Under the pieces are notes generated by a model. That model worked only from the letters and a program-made list of their open reading frames with translations, had not been told where the DNA came from and ran no database searches. From contig OX578144.1 in the NCBI GenBank assembly GCA_951213105.1, forward strand, positions 78,486,801 to 78,550,800: a DNA stretch of 64,000 nucleotides, in the 5' to 3' direction. Shown piece after piece: positions 45,976-57,812 of the stretch (within the stretch, counting starts at the first letter, position 1; every line of letters begins with the position of its first letter). A program made the position numbers and the translations under genes. This stretch comes from Amaurobius ferox. Its lineage: Eukaryota > Arthropoda > Arachnida > Araneae > Amaurobiidae.

Positions 45976-46271
45976 TACATTATTTCTGTAATACATTTTA
46001 CAGTAGTGTTAACAGAAACGTAGAATCAGCATTAATGAAACATGTATGGCCCTTGATAACGTACATGGTTTCAGAAATGCTTTTCATATTCATTTTATTC
46101 CTTTTATTTTCACTAGATTCCATTTATTCAATTTCCAAATTTCTTGCATAGCTCATCGTGCTACACTAGGCTTCTGTTTTGCAATTTATTTACCTTTACC
46201 TTCAGTTTACAAGCAATTTTCTTTGGTATTTCTCGGGTATATATATATTACAAGTAATCATAAAAATCTTC

Positions 46272-46274
<3 letters not shown>

Positions 46275-46312
<38 letters not shown>
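46275..46312. repeat. (TA)n microsatellite
   Basis: About 38 bases of uninterrupted TA. Confidence 0.95.
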
Positions 46313-46315
<3 letters not shown>

Positions 46316-46902
46316 TTCGAATTAGTTTATTCTATGTTTTGCTCTGACTTAGGCCAGTATTTAAACAAATTGATTCCCTAGCGACTTAAAATATTATCTC
46401 AGAGTTTCCATCTTGACACCAACGGAAAGATCGAAAAACGTTCTTTCAAGAAATGCTGAAACCGAATTTGTAGGACAAATTTCTTCATATTTATTTATTT
46501 TTTAATATACATCGAAATTAGCATTTTTTTATGTGATCTGATTATATATATATATATATATATCGTTGCATCCGAAAAAATAAGATTAGCACAATTCTAT
46601 AATTTGGCCAGAACATAAAAAAATTCAATTTCATATGTAATTTAAATTTTTGCAATTTTTTAATTGATCATTTACTCATCGCAATGGACGGTCTGCATTT
46701 CAACGGTTTCCCCTCTCGTAACCAGGCATTTTAAAGAGGAGTAAACGGTTACGATGGGTGGGGGTTCATATTCTGCCCACCTCAGATTTTTGAGACTACA
46801 GTAGCGCCACCTAACTGCAAAAGATTTAATACTTAAATTTATTGGTCTATTACATGAATTTAAAATTTGATCTGCTCAACTTTTCGTTCCTTTCAATTGC
46901 AG

Positions 46903-47029
46903 ATGTCTGCCGGGAGTTCCAATTGGTGATGAGGTCCGAAGCTACAGCTTCAACACACTGCCTCAAGTGACAGACAGAACAAGCGCAGAAAGTTATCTAT
47001 TAATCGATAAGGTTGCACACAATCCGTAG
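46903..47029 (+). CDS. Candidate terminal coding exon
   Basis: A pyrimidine-rich acceptor (TTCCTTTCAATTGCAG) is followed by one base, 41 open codons and a TAG at 47027-47029. The peptide begins CLPGVPIGDEVRSYSFNTLP and continues with QVTDRTSAESYLLIDK. GC is near 46% against roughly a third around it. An AATAAA at 47333-47338 sits ~300 bp downstream, a plausible 3' UTR length. No domain is recognised and no upstream exon was found. Confidence 0.45.
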
Positions 47030-47332
47030 GAGAATAAAGAAGAAAGTGAAAAATAACAACAGCATTGAATCAAGTGAATACAACCATTCAGCGAGGAGGA
47101 TACAGCACAGGGTCCAGGAGATGAATTGCATCTTTGTGCTTTCAATGAAGATGATTTAAATGGATTTAAAACAGTGAAGACCTCAACGGCTGCCATTGTG
47201 TTTGTTCTCTAAGAACCGGGACAGCGGAATAATCTTTATTGAAATGGAGATTTCTTAAAATGTTTAACTCTTCAAATGAAATTTTCTTATATTTATTAAA
47301 GTATATTTTTAATGTTATTATTAAATTGAATT

Positions 47333-47338
47333 AATAAA
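47333..47338 (+). terminator. Possible polyadenylation signal
   Basis: AATAAA ~300 bases after the stop of the candidate terminal exon. The hexamer is frequent in AT-rich DNA, so support comes only from the context. Confidence 0.3.
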
Positions 47339-47371
47339 TCAAATTAATGTGAAATCTTGAAACAACTACAG

Positions 47372-47503
47372 CATGCAATAAAATTTAAAAGTCAGCCTAT
47401 TTCGAAGATATATAAAAAAAATCTTTCTTCAGAACAAAAAAGTGCAATTACTCTTGTTCAAGAAAGTTTGGCATCTGCATTAGAACAGCACATGTGGCTG
47501 AAG
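47372..47503 (+). CDS. Possible phase 0-0 exon
   Basis: A 132-bp segment between CAACTACAG and a CTGAAG|GTAGGAG donor is open for 44 codons in the frame both borders imply. The peptide begins HAIKFKSQPISKIYKKN and includes ITLVQESLASALEQHMWLK. The donor is good, but the acceptor lacks a pyrimidine tract. It lies just after the possible polyadenylation signal, so both cannot belong to one simple transcript. Not recognised. Confidence 0.25.
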
Positions 47504-47693
47504 GTAGGAGAAAAAAAAATACGCGATGGCTACAGTCCGACGGCGTCATAATGGTGCGTTAATAACATTTTGTAAAATATAACTTTAGTAAAGTTCAATA
47601 CGTTTATTCGATTTTTCACACTCGGTTATTTTGTTTACAAGTTTTTAAAGGGCTACAAATGATTCGCTAACTGTTTCTAGCTAGCTAGCATTT

Positions 47694-48390
47694 TTAACAC
47701 TTTACAACATAGTTGAAAAGTGTTTATGACTTTGTTCATTCATTCTGTCTGTCTGTCCATTAGCACGATAACTGTCGTAAAAATGACTTTATAAAAATAA
47801 AATTTTAGTACGCTGTTCAAGCGGTTTGTGGGACCTATGGGAATATAAATGAATAATATCACCCAATTAGTTTTGGATTGAACCCGGGTTGAAAAAATGA
47901 AATACATTGAACCCTATGGGGCCTAATTTTTTAAACATTTTTTAATCGGATTAAAATTCAAATTGCTTCGAAAGTTTTAGGAAATATTCAAATTATCCCA
48001 TAAAATACATAAAATAAAATGTAAGCAAAATATATTCGGTAGTTTTTTAAATAAAAATTAAAATAATAATTACACCTTTTATATGAAGAGATCATGTGCC
48101 TATTATATGAAGAGATCACGTGACCCACTTCAAAATAAAATATGGCATCCATCTTAAATATCGCATTTTAGAGATGTTTAAACCAGGCAATTTATATTTC
48201 AATGCCGTCATTTGAAGTTCATTTTTTTCGATGAAGTTTTAAGTTTTCAAATATAATAAATTAATGTAGTATTGTGATAATTTAAAAATATTACCGAGGA
48301 ATGTATCGCATTTTGGAGATGTTTAAATAAAATTGCATTGAAGTTGGAAAACGTTTCATAATCAATGCTTTATACATGATTGATCTTTCG
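47694..48390 (+). repeat. Repeat family C, copy C8 (internally deleted)
   Basis: Both ends are present (TTAACACTTTACAACATAGT; TTATACATGATTGATCTTTC), but it is only ~700 bp because the central part, including the TATAAAAGCAG segment, is missing. The ATCACGTGACCCACTTC block is kept. Confidence 0.85.
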
Positions 48391-49096
48391 TTTTCGCTCC
48401 GATTTCATCTGGATACTCGGACCATAGACTCCACGTCAAAATATCAAATTATTTTATTAACTTGCTTGGCGGTATATAAATTAAACTTATACAATATATC
48501 TGACGAGATTTTACATTGAAGTCAATCTATAAACTTGCCTGGTGGCACATAAATGCGTACTTGAATGTCTATAATTTCATCTATTCCGTTCAACACCAAT
48601 CGTTAAACATATTTAGAATTCTTAAGTTAATTTAACCTCCTAAGTTTTATTTAAATAAAATAAAGTATTTCGTGCTTATTCACCAATATTTCACGAAAGA
48701 GTAAGTAAACAGATTGATCTGCATCAATCGTAACATAATCGTATTACAGCTTTCTCACCTATTGGAGAACCCAGGTTAAAATACTAAAATATAGAAATTA
48801 TAACAATTATATTTAAAAAAACTAAGAGGTCAATTCAAAATTCAATTATGTACACTTGTAGGGCTTTCAAAGAGCTACAAATTATTACTTATTGTTCAAA
48901 ACTAGCACCTTTAGTTTTTGGGATATAAACGTTACAATCATAAAAAACGAAAAATTTTCAATTCTTTTCAACTTGACGATTACTAACGATTACTAAGACG
49001 ATTACTCGAAAACTGAAAGAGCTTTTTTAAAAAAAATAACTATAAATTTTGAAATTAAATTTCTTATTGCATATTTTAATCGTTTACTATTTACAA
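48391..49096. other. Non-genic stretch
   Basis: No gene. A short tandem similarity (ACTTGCxTGGxGGxxxATAAA at about 48460 and 48533) is the only structure seen. Confidence 0.4.
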
Positions 49097-49315
49097 GGTA
49101 GGATCAAAAAGTTCGGAGACTGTGTCGATATCTCCAACCCTGATTGGAGGATAGGGGCACTATTTTACCGTGGCGTAGATGCACATGTGACACGAGATGT
49201 GAAAAGGAAGAAGCAGGTGTTTTTCCCGACAATGCTGTGAACTGTAGTCGTTCGCGTTCGTCAAAGACGGAAATGACGTTTGAAGAACAACGTGCGAATA
49301 CAGGATAAAATGGTG
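49097..49315 (+). mobile_element. 5' end of a mariner-like element
   Basis: Begins AGGTAGGATCAAAAAGTTCG, a terminus style of arthropod mariner relatives. About 180 bp later comes ATGACGTTTGAAGAACAACG, which reads MTFEEQRAN, like the start of transposases with an HTH_48-type N-terminus. Sequence similarity stops soon after, so this is a truncated remnant. Family assignment is from recognition, not a search. Confidence 0.45.
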
Positions 49316-51421
49316 AGAGAACAATTTTTGATACCATTTCAGTTTTTTCTTTTAAATAAAATTATTATTTTTTATAAATTGGTCTATAAACTTAACTAGG
49401 GTGTTTCAGTTTTAAATTCGGTGTGAAAATAATTTTATATAATTAGCAAGTATTTTTATTTATTTAATTGCTTTTTAAACCAAAATATTTTGAAGAAAGA
49501 TATTATTTAGAACTATCCATTTCTGGCGACCAACTTGCTTTCTGCTTCAGTAGCTGGTTGATCACATAGCAGTTCGCGTAATCTATAGAAAGGAGTCGTG
49601 CTATTCATATCAGATTTTTTTTTTTTTTTTTTTTGCATTATGTTAGAATGGAAAAGTAACAAGAATTAATCCCCCCCCCTCCCAAAATATTATATATAAA
49701 AAAAATATTGACAAAAATGTACCCCCCACCCCCCGAAAAAAAATGCAGCAAGCATAAAAAGAAATTTTGCGCTGCAGCGTTTTGAAACAGTTCAATTTCA
49801 ATGGTGTATTGGCAAGTTGTAACTAGTACAATTCAGCGTCGTAAATTTAACTTGGAGATTTTCAAAAATACGTGCACAGCCGACACTGACAGTACAACTT
49901 ACATTTACTTTCAAACAGCAAAGGAAAAAAAAATATATGGCATTACTTAGTGTACCGGTGAAAAGAAAATATAATTTCAAAAAGCAGATTTAAAAAAAAA
50001 ACCACAAACATACAAGTATTGTTAAGTCAGTAAAACTTTTGTCTTAAAACAAGACACGATTAACAGAAAAAGAAAAATGTGCGTGGAAGAAAACATACAA
50101 AAACAAAAATCCTTGGGTGGGAATGTATGAACGGAACACTAAAATTAGAATGGGAACATGTCTTGTATCTCGAGAATAAAGTGTCAGTCAAAATGCCAAT
50201 ATTTTTTTTTCTGCAACTTCGAAAACGTAGCAAAAAAATAATTCTCTTTACTGTAAAATTGTATCACATAAGAACGAACTATACATTTTAAAGTATTGAC
50301 TGTAAATTAAAAATAAATCTCAAAGTTCATGAGAAGTTTTAAAAAACGATGCTTTACATAACTACTAAACAAGGGATACTTATTGTTACAAATACATGAA
50401 AATACATTATGCTTATTGTTACAAATCTTTCACTGCGTTTAGCCGATCTTTACTGAAAAACAATTTGTATAGGCACCAATTGTTATTAATTAAAGGTTCG
50501 TGTCACTTGACATTGCAAGACACATTTGGGAAGTTTCAAATATTGTTTTTTCAAATTTGATATTTTGGCAGAAGAGCACGTTTTAATTTTTAAGACATCA
50601 GAACACTTTTGGAAAGTGCCAGGCTTTGTGGGCATGCGTTTAATGTCTGTAACTGTTGTGGAGACGACACATAAAGAATAGATGTAAGGCAGAAAGAAAG
50701 AATGCTAATACAGGGTGGAGATCCTAGTAATTAAAATAAGTATAAGGATCGTAAATTATTTGGGTAGACATTGTTGACCTTGTATCCCCTGACGCTTTGC
50801 CAACACCTTGATTTATCTGTCTATCTATTTATCCATCCATGGAGTTAGAAAGGAGGAGATAAAATTCCTATGGATGAAACGCTTGAAAATACCATAATGC
50901 TTTGAGAATTATATCGATCTAGGTGTCGCTAGTGTTTGTAAAGTAGTTGCTATTGTTATTTGATACTATAGAAAGGCGTAGTATTTAGTATATGTATTTT
51001 TAATAATTTTTAAATTAAGGATTCCTTAATTATGAGTATAATTAACCAGTATTTTTTCATAATTGTAGGATAGAGTACAGAATATGTGGAGATAAAAATG
51101 AATTGGAAAGTAATATAATTTTGAATATGTCGGAATATTCTTTATTGCTTCAGTTATTCTTTGCGTTGTACTCATAATTAATTTTTACAAAATTGACAGT
51201 TTAAATAAATATTTTAGGTCTTTCGCCATAGAAATGCATACAATACAGGACTATTTATCTTATCCCAGCGTCACCTGAATTATTGTCTCAAATGATATTG
51301 GCGTTTTCTTAATATGAAGATTTAACTCCTTACTTTTACCTCCATGTATCTATCTGTGGATTACGCTGCTATAAAATGTTACCAAACGTGTTTTGATCAC
51401 GAATAAACATTTCATAAATTC
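49316..51421. other. Non-genic stretch
   Basis: A decayed family A/B terminus (GTCGTGCTATTCATATCAGA, T run to 49634) and C-rich tracts near 49671-49683 and 49722-49734. The 70-codon frame at 50079-50291 has no recognised domain. No gene supported. Confidence 0.4.
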
Positions 51422-51715
51422 TGAAGCTTTACGAGCGTATGACATAAGATACTAAAAGTGAGTCCATGATATAGACGGCCCGTTCCCTACATACTGCAAT
51501 GACTATACTTCTTTCACAGCCAAAAACTGCGAGGAAACCATGGAGCTTTGTGAGCATATGACATCAAATATTGAAAGTGAGTCCATGATGTGGGCGGTCC
51601 GTTCCCTACATAATGCAATGACAATACTTCTTTCACAGTGAAAAGCTGCTATGTAATCATGGAACTTTACGTAGCGTATGACATCAAATACTGAAAGTGA
51701 GACTATGTTCTTTTA
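51422..51715 (+). repeat. ~118-bp tandem repeat from a family A/B terminus
   Basis: About 2.4 units. GCxTATGACAT at about 51436, 51555 and 51676 and AAAGTGAGTCCATGAT at two positions give a 118-120-bp period. Each unit contains GATGTGGGCGGTCCGTTCCC plus CTACATAATGCAATGAC, recognisably the reversed family B right end (GATGTGAACAGCACATGACG, then TATATAATGCAATGAA at 57095-57150). Confidence 0.7.
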
Positions 51716-51725
51716 TTTCTTATTA

Positions 51726-53024
51726 TTAACACTTTACAACAAAGTTGAAAAGTGTTTATGACTTTGTTCATTCTGCCTGTCTGTCTGTCCGTTAGCACGA
51801 TAACTGCCGTAAAAATGACTTTATCAAAATGAAATTTTAGTATGTTGCTCAGACGGTCTGTGGGCCCTATGGGAATATAAATGAATAATATCACCCAATT
51901 AATTTGGGATTGAACCCGGTTGAAAAAATGAAATACATTGAGCCCTATGGGACCTAATTTTTCAAACATTTTTTAAGCGGATTTAAAATTCACAAATTAC
52001 TTCGAAAATTTTAGGAAATATTCAAATTATCCCATAAAATATATAAAAAAAATTTCAGCAAAATATATTCAGTAGTTTTTAAATAAAAATTAAAATAATA
52101 ATTACACCTTTTATATGAAGCGATCATGTGACCACTATATGAAGAGATCGCGTGACCTACTTCAAAATAGAATATGGCATCCATCTTGTGTCGAAATCGT
52201 GATTTTTAAAGTTCTTTCTAATTCATATTTAATGTTGTATCTGTCCTAAAATCGCTTTATTTTTGCTTAAATTCTGTGCATCTACATACTGAAATAACGC
52301 AATTACTATATATTTGAGTTTAAAGGATCATCCAACTTTGATTATTTCTACAACGAAGCCTATTTTTCACTTATGGAAAATGTAAACACCAAAAGATGTT
52401 GAATGGGTTGTACAAGAATTGCTGCATTTCTTTAACGCAAAATTATTTAGCTCATGGAGTCTGCAATATAGTTGATATGAATGAAATATCAATTGATTTT
52501 ACAAAGAGAAGGACGATTTTTTCGATGAAGTTTTAAGCATAGAGTTTAATTACTTGTATCTCCATGGTCTTATGTTTTTAAATAAAATAAATTATTATAG
52601 TATTGTGATGAATGAAATGAATGGAAAATTATTTATGAATGAAGTGCTGCTTTTATAGAGAGAGCCCGGCTTGTTATATTTCGATGACGTCATTTGAATA
52701 AATTTCATTTGTTTTCGATGGAGTTTTCAAATATAATAAATTATTGTAGTATTATGCCAATTTTAAAAATATTATCGAGGAATGTATTGCATTTTAGAGA
52801 TGCTTAAACCAGGCAATTTATATTTCAATGCCGTCATTTGAATGAAGTTCATTTTTTTTCGATCAAATTTTAAGTTTTCAAATATAATAAATTAATGTAG
52901 TATTGTGATAATTTTAAAAATATTACCGATCAATGCTTCGCATTTTAGAGATGTTTAAATAAAATTGCATTGAAGTTGGAAAGTGTTTCATAATCAATGC
53001 TTTATGCATGATTGATCTTTCTTG
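51726..53024 (+). repeat. Repeat family C, copy C9 (1.30 kb, full length)
   Basis: TTAACACTTTACAACAAAGT at the left, TTATGCATGATTGATCTTTC plus TTG at the right, flanked by A and T. Contains the reversed TATAAAAGCAG at 52647-52657 and the internal repeated units. Frames within it are not genes. Confidence 0.92.
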
Positions 53025-53789
53025 TTTTATAAATTTTTATTTGAGATATACGACTCGACTCTGCGAACAAACTCAACAAATGTAGGAAACTTTCTTGCGT
53101 GTTTTTTGTTTATTACTTATAAGGCAGAATGCACTAGTAATTCATAGTGATATTTACGAAACATCCAATTTGATCTGAAGTCATGCCCAGAGAACAATAC
53201 AACCTGGAACAATACAGCGTTCTACCAAGTGAGCTAACTGAGTTCGAAATGGGGCATCACATTCTCCTCCCTCTAGTTTGTCGCCTACAGTTAGTTACAC
53301 GTCTCATCCTAAACGAACTAGACTCTTTTTTCTAGTCATAAAATCGACAAAAATGTATTTCAAATAATAAAAAGACCAACTAGACACATTTTGATTTTTT
53401 GCCCAATTAAAAACTCTTGACGTTTCCCATAAAAATTACAGCAACCTAGAGACAGACACTCAAGAACCTCAATCTGTGCGCTTTACGACACACGGAAACA
53501 TAGGAAAGCAAGAAAAGCAACTCCAGCGCCCGATAAGAGAAGGTTCCGCCCCATAAGCCTATCGATTTTTGAGCGGTGTTATGAGGGGAGGGGCGGCAGG
53601 TAAAAAGAAAAATGGGGGTCAACAAAAATCAATACAGGAAGCTCGGTCTGTAGACCTAGACCTCGGAAGCCGATATTAAAACAGAAACGTTCAGTCAGAA
53701 GGAGAATACAAAAGCACTTGGCTACAGCGTCTTTTAATAATATAAATCGTTCATAGGGTGATGATTACAATTAAGGTGTCGCTCAAGAG
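53025..53789. other. Mostly unique stretch with tRNA-like piece
   Basis: 53195-53246 on the minus strand contains GTTAGCTCACTTGGTAGAAC, an A-box-like tRNA segment, but the B-box position (AGGTTGTATTGTTC) is degenerate and no cloverleaf closes. It is a SINE or tRNA relic at most. The GC-richer part at 53450-53720 has no recognised frame. Confidence 0.35.
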
Positions 53790-54440
53790 ATAAAGGTTGG
53801 TCGAAAAGTCGTGCAGATCGAATTTTAAAAACCACAGAATGTACAGAGAAATTGAAATAGTACATTTTTTAAAAATCATGTGGTACTATACTATGCCCTC
53901 AAATATATAGCAGAAATGTCGTTTGATGTTTTTAACACGTCAGACGATCATTACAGATCTCAAAGAATGTTTATTTTGGAGCAAATGTTTCTCTAGTTAT
54001 TCTTATGAGTGTGTCACAGGAGAGTTTCAAAAGAAATGCCCAGGCTCTAAACTCCATGACAATTCTTAAATTACGATGTTAGCAATAGGTTATTAACGAT
54101 GTTAGTAATAGGTTATTAACGAGGCTAATAATGGATCTGTTACTGACAAAACGAGAATAGTCAGGTCTTCGATTTTAACTCAAAATAAACTGCCCGAAAT
54201 AGAAGGGACTGCGTTGCGCAAACTCTTCAATGACACTCTCAAAGGAGTGACTAAAAACATAAAATTCTTTCATTCTGATGGGGAAAACGTTATGGTCTTC
54301 GATTGATATAAAAGAGGTTTGTGATGATCGTCTCACGTATTAAAAACATCAGACGACATTTCTGGTATGCCAAATGGATGGGAAAGTATGCCAATGTATG
54401 GGGAAAAAAAATTACTATTTCAATTTCTCGGTATATTATA
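53790..54440. mobile_element. MITE family H, copy H2
   Basis: Starts near GGTTGGTCGAAAAGTCGTGC. The inverted arms share CGTxTGATGTTTTTAA, CAGACGATCATxACA and TCTCTAGTxATTCTTATGA with each other and with H1. The shared GAGAAATTGAAATAGTA block appears at both ends. No transposase. Ends approximate. Confidence 0.65.
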
Positions 54441-55129
54441 TGATTTTAGAATTACTAAAATGTCATCCTGTAGTTTAGAGGCATTAAACAAACTTAGAAT
54501 TATTGTTCATATCATACGGAAGCCGTTTTTTCGGAAACATATCCCAAGCGCGAGTCTCCCTATAGTGGACTTTCTCACAAGGGGGCCTGAGGGCCAAGAA
54601 ATCCAAGCGACTGCTTGAGGCCTCATATTGGGAGAGGACCTCAAAATTGGAAAGGATAATTTTTTTTTATCTTAATACTTTCTTAAACTTCGTTTCAAGC
54701 TATTTATTGCAACCTAGCTTCTTACCACTAATTAATCCCTCCAACATTTTCCTTTATTAGTGTTATTCTGAATTAAGACAACAGTCATTAGGATTTTAGC
54801 ACTTGCGATTTGAATACGGTTTGAAGCTGTTCAGGCAGAAACAGTAGCATTTCTTTTTTTTTAAATTAGTTTTAGGTCTCTTAACTTTTCCGTATTTTGT
54901 GGCTGTAGGGGCCTCGAAGAGCTGAGCCTCGGTTTAAAAAAAATCGCCTAATCTGTATTCCTTCTTTTCCCTGCTTGAGCTAGTATAGGCCATCTAGTAA
55001 TAGAAGATCAATTAGCAAAATCATGGTTATTACCATTGTCGAACACAGGCATACTTAGAATTTTCGGGCCCGGAAGCAATATCTTCAGTCGACCCCATGT
55101 CTGTTACTAGCCACTTTTAACACGCCAAA
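54441..55129. other. Non-genic stretch, possible decayed DNA element
   Basis: GGGGGCCTGAGGGCCAAG at about 54581 and GGGGCCTCGAAGAG at about 54908 could be remnants of an element rich in GGGCC words, but no matching inverted ends were confirmed. No gene. Confidence 0.3.
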
Positions 55130-55335
55130 TAATTACCTACAAATTCTAGAGTTCTAAATTATAATATAAAATGGAAGAATTAAATACACTAAAAAATAAG
55201 TAACTGAAATTGTTTGCACTTTACGATTACTTGGCTTTCTAAGATAACCCTGCTAATAATTATAAGCTAGTAGCCACAGCGGCTAGTATATGACTAATAT
55301 TTACTAGCCAAATTTGAAAGTTATTAGAGGATGCA
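55130..55335 (+). repeat. Dispersed repeat J, copy 2
   Basis: Collinear with 5236-5455 (AAATGGAAGAATTAAATACA; AGCCAAATTTGAAAGTTATT). Class unknown. Confidence 0.6.
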
Positions 55336-55965
55336 TACTCAAATTTGAAAATGAAATTCCCAGAGTTTTCAGAATAATTTTCGCAAACTTCCAGTCTGAA
55401 TCACGACATTCTGCAGTATGCACATTTAATTTAGTGAAATAAATTCAAATTTAGTAACACAAAAAATTTTATATGAAAAATTAGCCAATTTGACTTTAAA
55501 AAAAAATGAAATTACATTTCGCAAATCAAAAGTTTGGTTTCTACAATAAGGTCTTTAACAGTTTGAATGTTTTAAGACGACAAAATAATGACAATTCCAG
55601 GCTCAAATAGAATTTTTTTCCGATTTTTAATGAAAAACTGCAATTTTCCCATAAGTTTTCTCCCGAAATTTTAAATTCTCCGAGAACTCCAGATTTCTCT
55701 TGTTCTCTCTCGAGGCGTATAAACCTTGTTATTAGTCAGATGACTACTACATAATTTTAGCTATTAAAATTTACTTTGTAACAGTAGTTCGTCCGTAATT
55801 CAGAGCAGGGATTCATTTATCCAATATCAGCCCTGTCGTCTTTTAAAATTAATTGAAGTATGACTCAACTCGGCTTTTTCATACCAAAATTTATTTTTTT
55901 TTCGAATTTTACGAGATAATTTTGAAAAATCAGTATCATGGGTCCAACCTATTACAACTATACCG
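55336..55965. other. Non-genic stretch
   Basis: AT-rich DNA without recognised features up to the SINE pair. Confidence 0.4.
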
Positions 55966-56244
55966 TTGTTGTTGTTGAAACCGACCTACCAGAAAGGTGT
56001 AAGGTAACTGTTTGGACGGTCGGGAAGTGCCACCCAATTTTGACCGGAACCCAGTGGGGGAGGCATCCACAGGGACCGTACCCTCCTTCCCCTACCACCA
56101 ACCTCTCGGAAGGACTTTCGGACCCACATGTTTAACGTGATCGTACTCCGCATGAACACGGCGGCAGTTTTGGCAGTAGCTGGAATCGAACCCGGGCCTA
56201 CCGAGTGCAACTCCAGCGCGCTAACCAATGGGCTACCGCGCCCC
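55966..56244 (-). mobile_element. tRNA-SINE S2, near full-length copy (left of pair)
   Basis: Reads on the minus strand from a tRNA-like head (GGGGCGCGGTAGCCCATTGG, then GGTTCGATTCC) through GGTGGTAGGGGAAGGAGGG and GGCACTTCCCGACCG to an (AAC)n tail. It is bounded by TACAACTATACCG at 55953-55965 and 56245-56257. Compared with its neighbour it lacks ~10 bases near the tail (AGACCCAGACCGTCC is shortened). Confidence 0.92.
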
Positions 56245-56257
56245 TACAACTATACCG

Positions 56258-56549
56258 TTGTTGTTGTTGAGACCCAGACCGTCCGACCTACCAGAAAGGT
56301 GTAAGGTAACTGTTTGGACGGCCGGGAAGTGCCACCCAATTTGGACCGGAACCCAGTGGGGGAGGCATCCACAGGGACCGTACCCTCCTTCCCCTACCAC
56401 CAACCTCTCGGAAGGACTTACGGACCCACATGTTTAACGTGATCGTACTCCGCGTGAACACGGCGGCAGTTTTTTGGCAGTGGCTGGAATCGAACCCGGG
56501 CCAACCGAGTGCAACTCCAGCGCGCTAACCAATGGGCTACCGCGCCCCC
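56258..56549 (-). mobile_element. tRNA-SINE S2, near full-length copy (right of pair)
   Basis: Same family, orientation and order as the left copy, with the complete tail-proximal segment. Bounded by TACAACTATACCG at 56245-56257 and again at 56550-56562. A- and B-box sequences are present on the minus strand, so internal pol III promotion is plausible. Frames of 60-80 codons on both strands of these SINEs are not genes. Confidence 0.92.
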
Positions 56550-56562
56550 TACAACTATACCG

Positions 56563-57094
56563 TGTTACACTTCACTTTAAAGGGCTTGAAAATGTTTTTC
56601 GATTGATACCATACTTGACAATGTATCCCCGGGAGATCATTAGCCCCCCCCCCCCCTTCTAAGGGGGAGCTAATAATGTCAGGAACAAAAAAATGTATTG
56701 CGGCTATTTTTCACAACAATGATTAAAACCATTCGTTACCATTGAGCTATAAATAAACCCTTTTATGCATGATTATGTCACATTTTGTCCTATGCTGCCA
56801 GATTAAAAATATATAAAATTTTGAATACATTTTGAAGTTTTCGATCGAATTTAAAAAAATTCTATCTAGTTCTAGATTCTTTGATAACAAAGCGGGATAT
56901 AAAGTTTCGTGAAAATCCATTAATGTTTCTGCCTACTATTATGTGCACAAGAAATCGACTACAGACATTAGACAGACACCACTCCAAAAATAGTCAAAAC
57001 GTATTCAGAAAGTCTTAAAACATATTAGCATCAAAATCTCGAAATAGAAAATTTTTGTAAAAACAACTTTCTCAATACTAGGTATAAGTAAAAA
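56563..57094. other. Non-genic stretch with poly(C)
   Basis: A C run at about 56645-56656. The part at 56870-57060 has 'TATAAAGTTTCGTGAAAATCC' style words followed by AGACAGACACCACTCC, resembling a decayed A-C-type repeat. No gene. Confidence 0.4.
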
Positions 57095-57812
57095 AAAAAT
57101 CTGATGTGAACAGCACATGACGTTCTTTATATAATGCAATGAATTTACTACTTTTACAGTAAAAAAAAATAGGTTATTCTTCCAGTAGATACTTAATGGC
57201 GTTCAAATACAAAAGTATTACTCAAAGTATCTTTTCTCATGAATGGAACGAGCTAGATCCACGAAAATGATGTCACCGAATTTACCGCATGATATTACAT
57301 ATGAAAAGTGAACATGTTTCTCAACAGTTAATATTTTTTTTAATTTATGGGATTTTTTTATACATTTATTTGAAAAATATGCAATATATCGAGAACGGTT
57401 CGTGCTAGCGTTCTAAAGTTTATGTCAATCGTTTTCTAAAGAAAAATTACATAAGAAATGTCTATTTGCGTAACTTTAATTAATATTTTGAATTTTCGAT
57501 GATTTTTTTCAAAATTTCACTTTGAAAATTTAGGGGGGGGGGGGTGTTCTGAATATTTGATTGTGTCTAAAAACAATAGGTTTCCAGTATCCACGGATTG
57601 TAATTTTGTACCAAATTTCATTCGAATCGCTCCATTCGTTCGTGAGATATCGTCTCCACAGACCCACACACACAGACAGACATCACCTCAAAAATGTTCG
57701 GTTCGTGATCAGGGTTGTTTGAAACGTGCTCTCCCGTCGAAAACCCGAATTCAAATTTTCGACCCCGTCACAATACTTTCCTTATACATTATACTATGTA
57801 TATAAGAAAGTA
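57095..57812 (-). repeat. Repeat family B, copy B3
   Basis: Starts AAATCTGATGTGAACAGCAC and ends at the hairpin (CTTTCCTTATACATTATAC, then AAGAAAGTA). It contains the reversed CGTTCTAAAGTTTATG, CGAGAACGGTTCGTGCTAG and AATTTTCGACCCCGTC blocks, and a G run at 57532-57543. Shorter than B1 because the CGCCAAAT block is absent. The 82-codon frame inside is repeat-derived. Confidence 0.85.

Larger units (their letters stand above)
44723..46902. other. Non-genic, TA-microsatellite-rich stretch
   Basis: No supported gene before the candidate exon at 46903. Three (TA)n tracts are listed separately and a fourth short one is at 46543-46563. A family A/B terminus-like piece (TTCATATTCTGCCCACCTCA, 46750-46795) lies near the end. 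Frames crossing the TA tracts give only Ile-Tyr repeats. Confidence 0.5.

Noticed and set aside
45410..46381. Frames rich in Ile-Tyr
   Set aside because: Translated (TA)n microsatellites.
53195..53246. tRNA gene on the minus strand
   Set aside because: A-box-like only; B-box degenerate and no closing acceptor stem.
55938..56662. Several 60-80-codon frames on both strands
   Set aside because: All lie in the two S2 SINE copies or read out of them.
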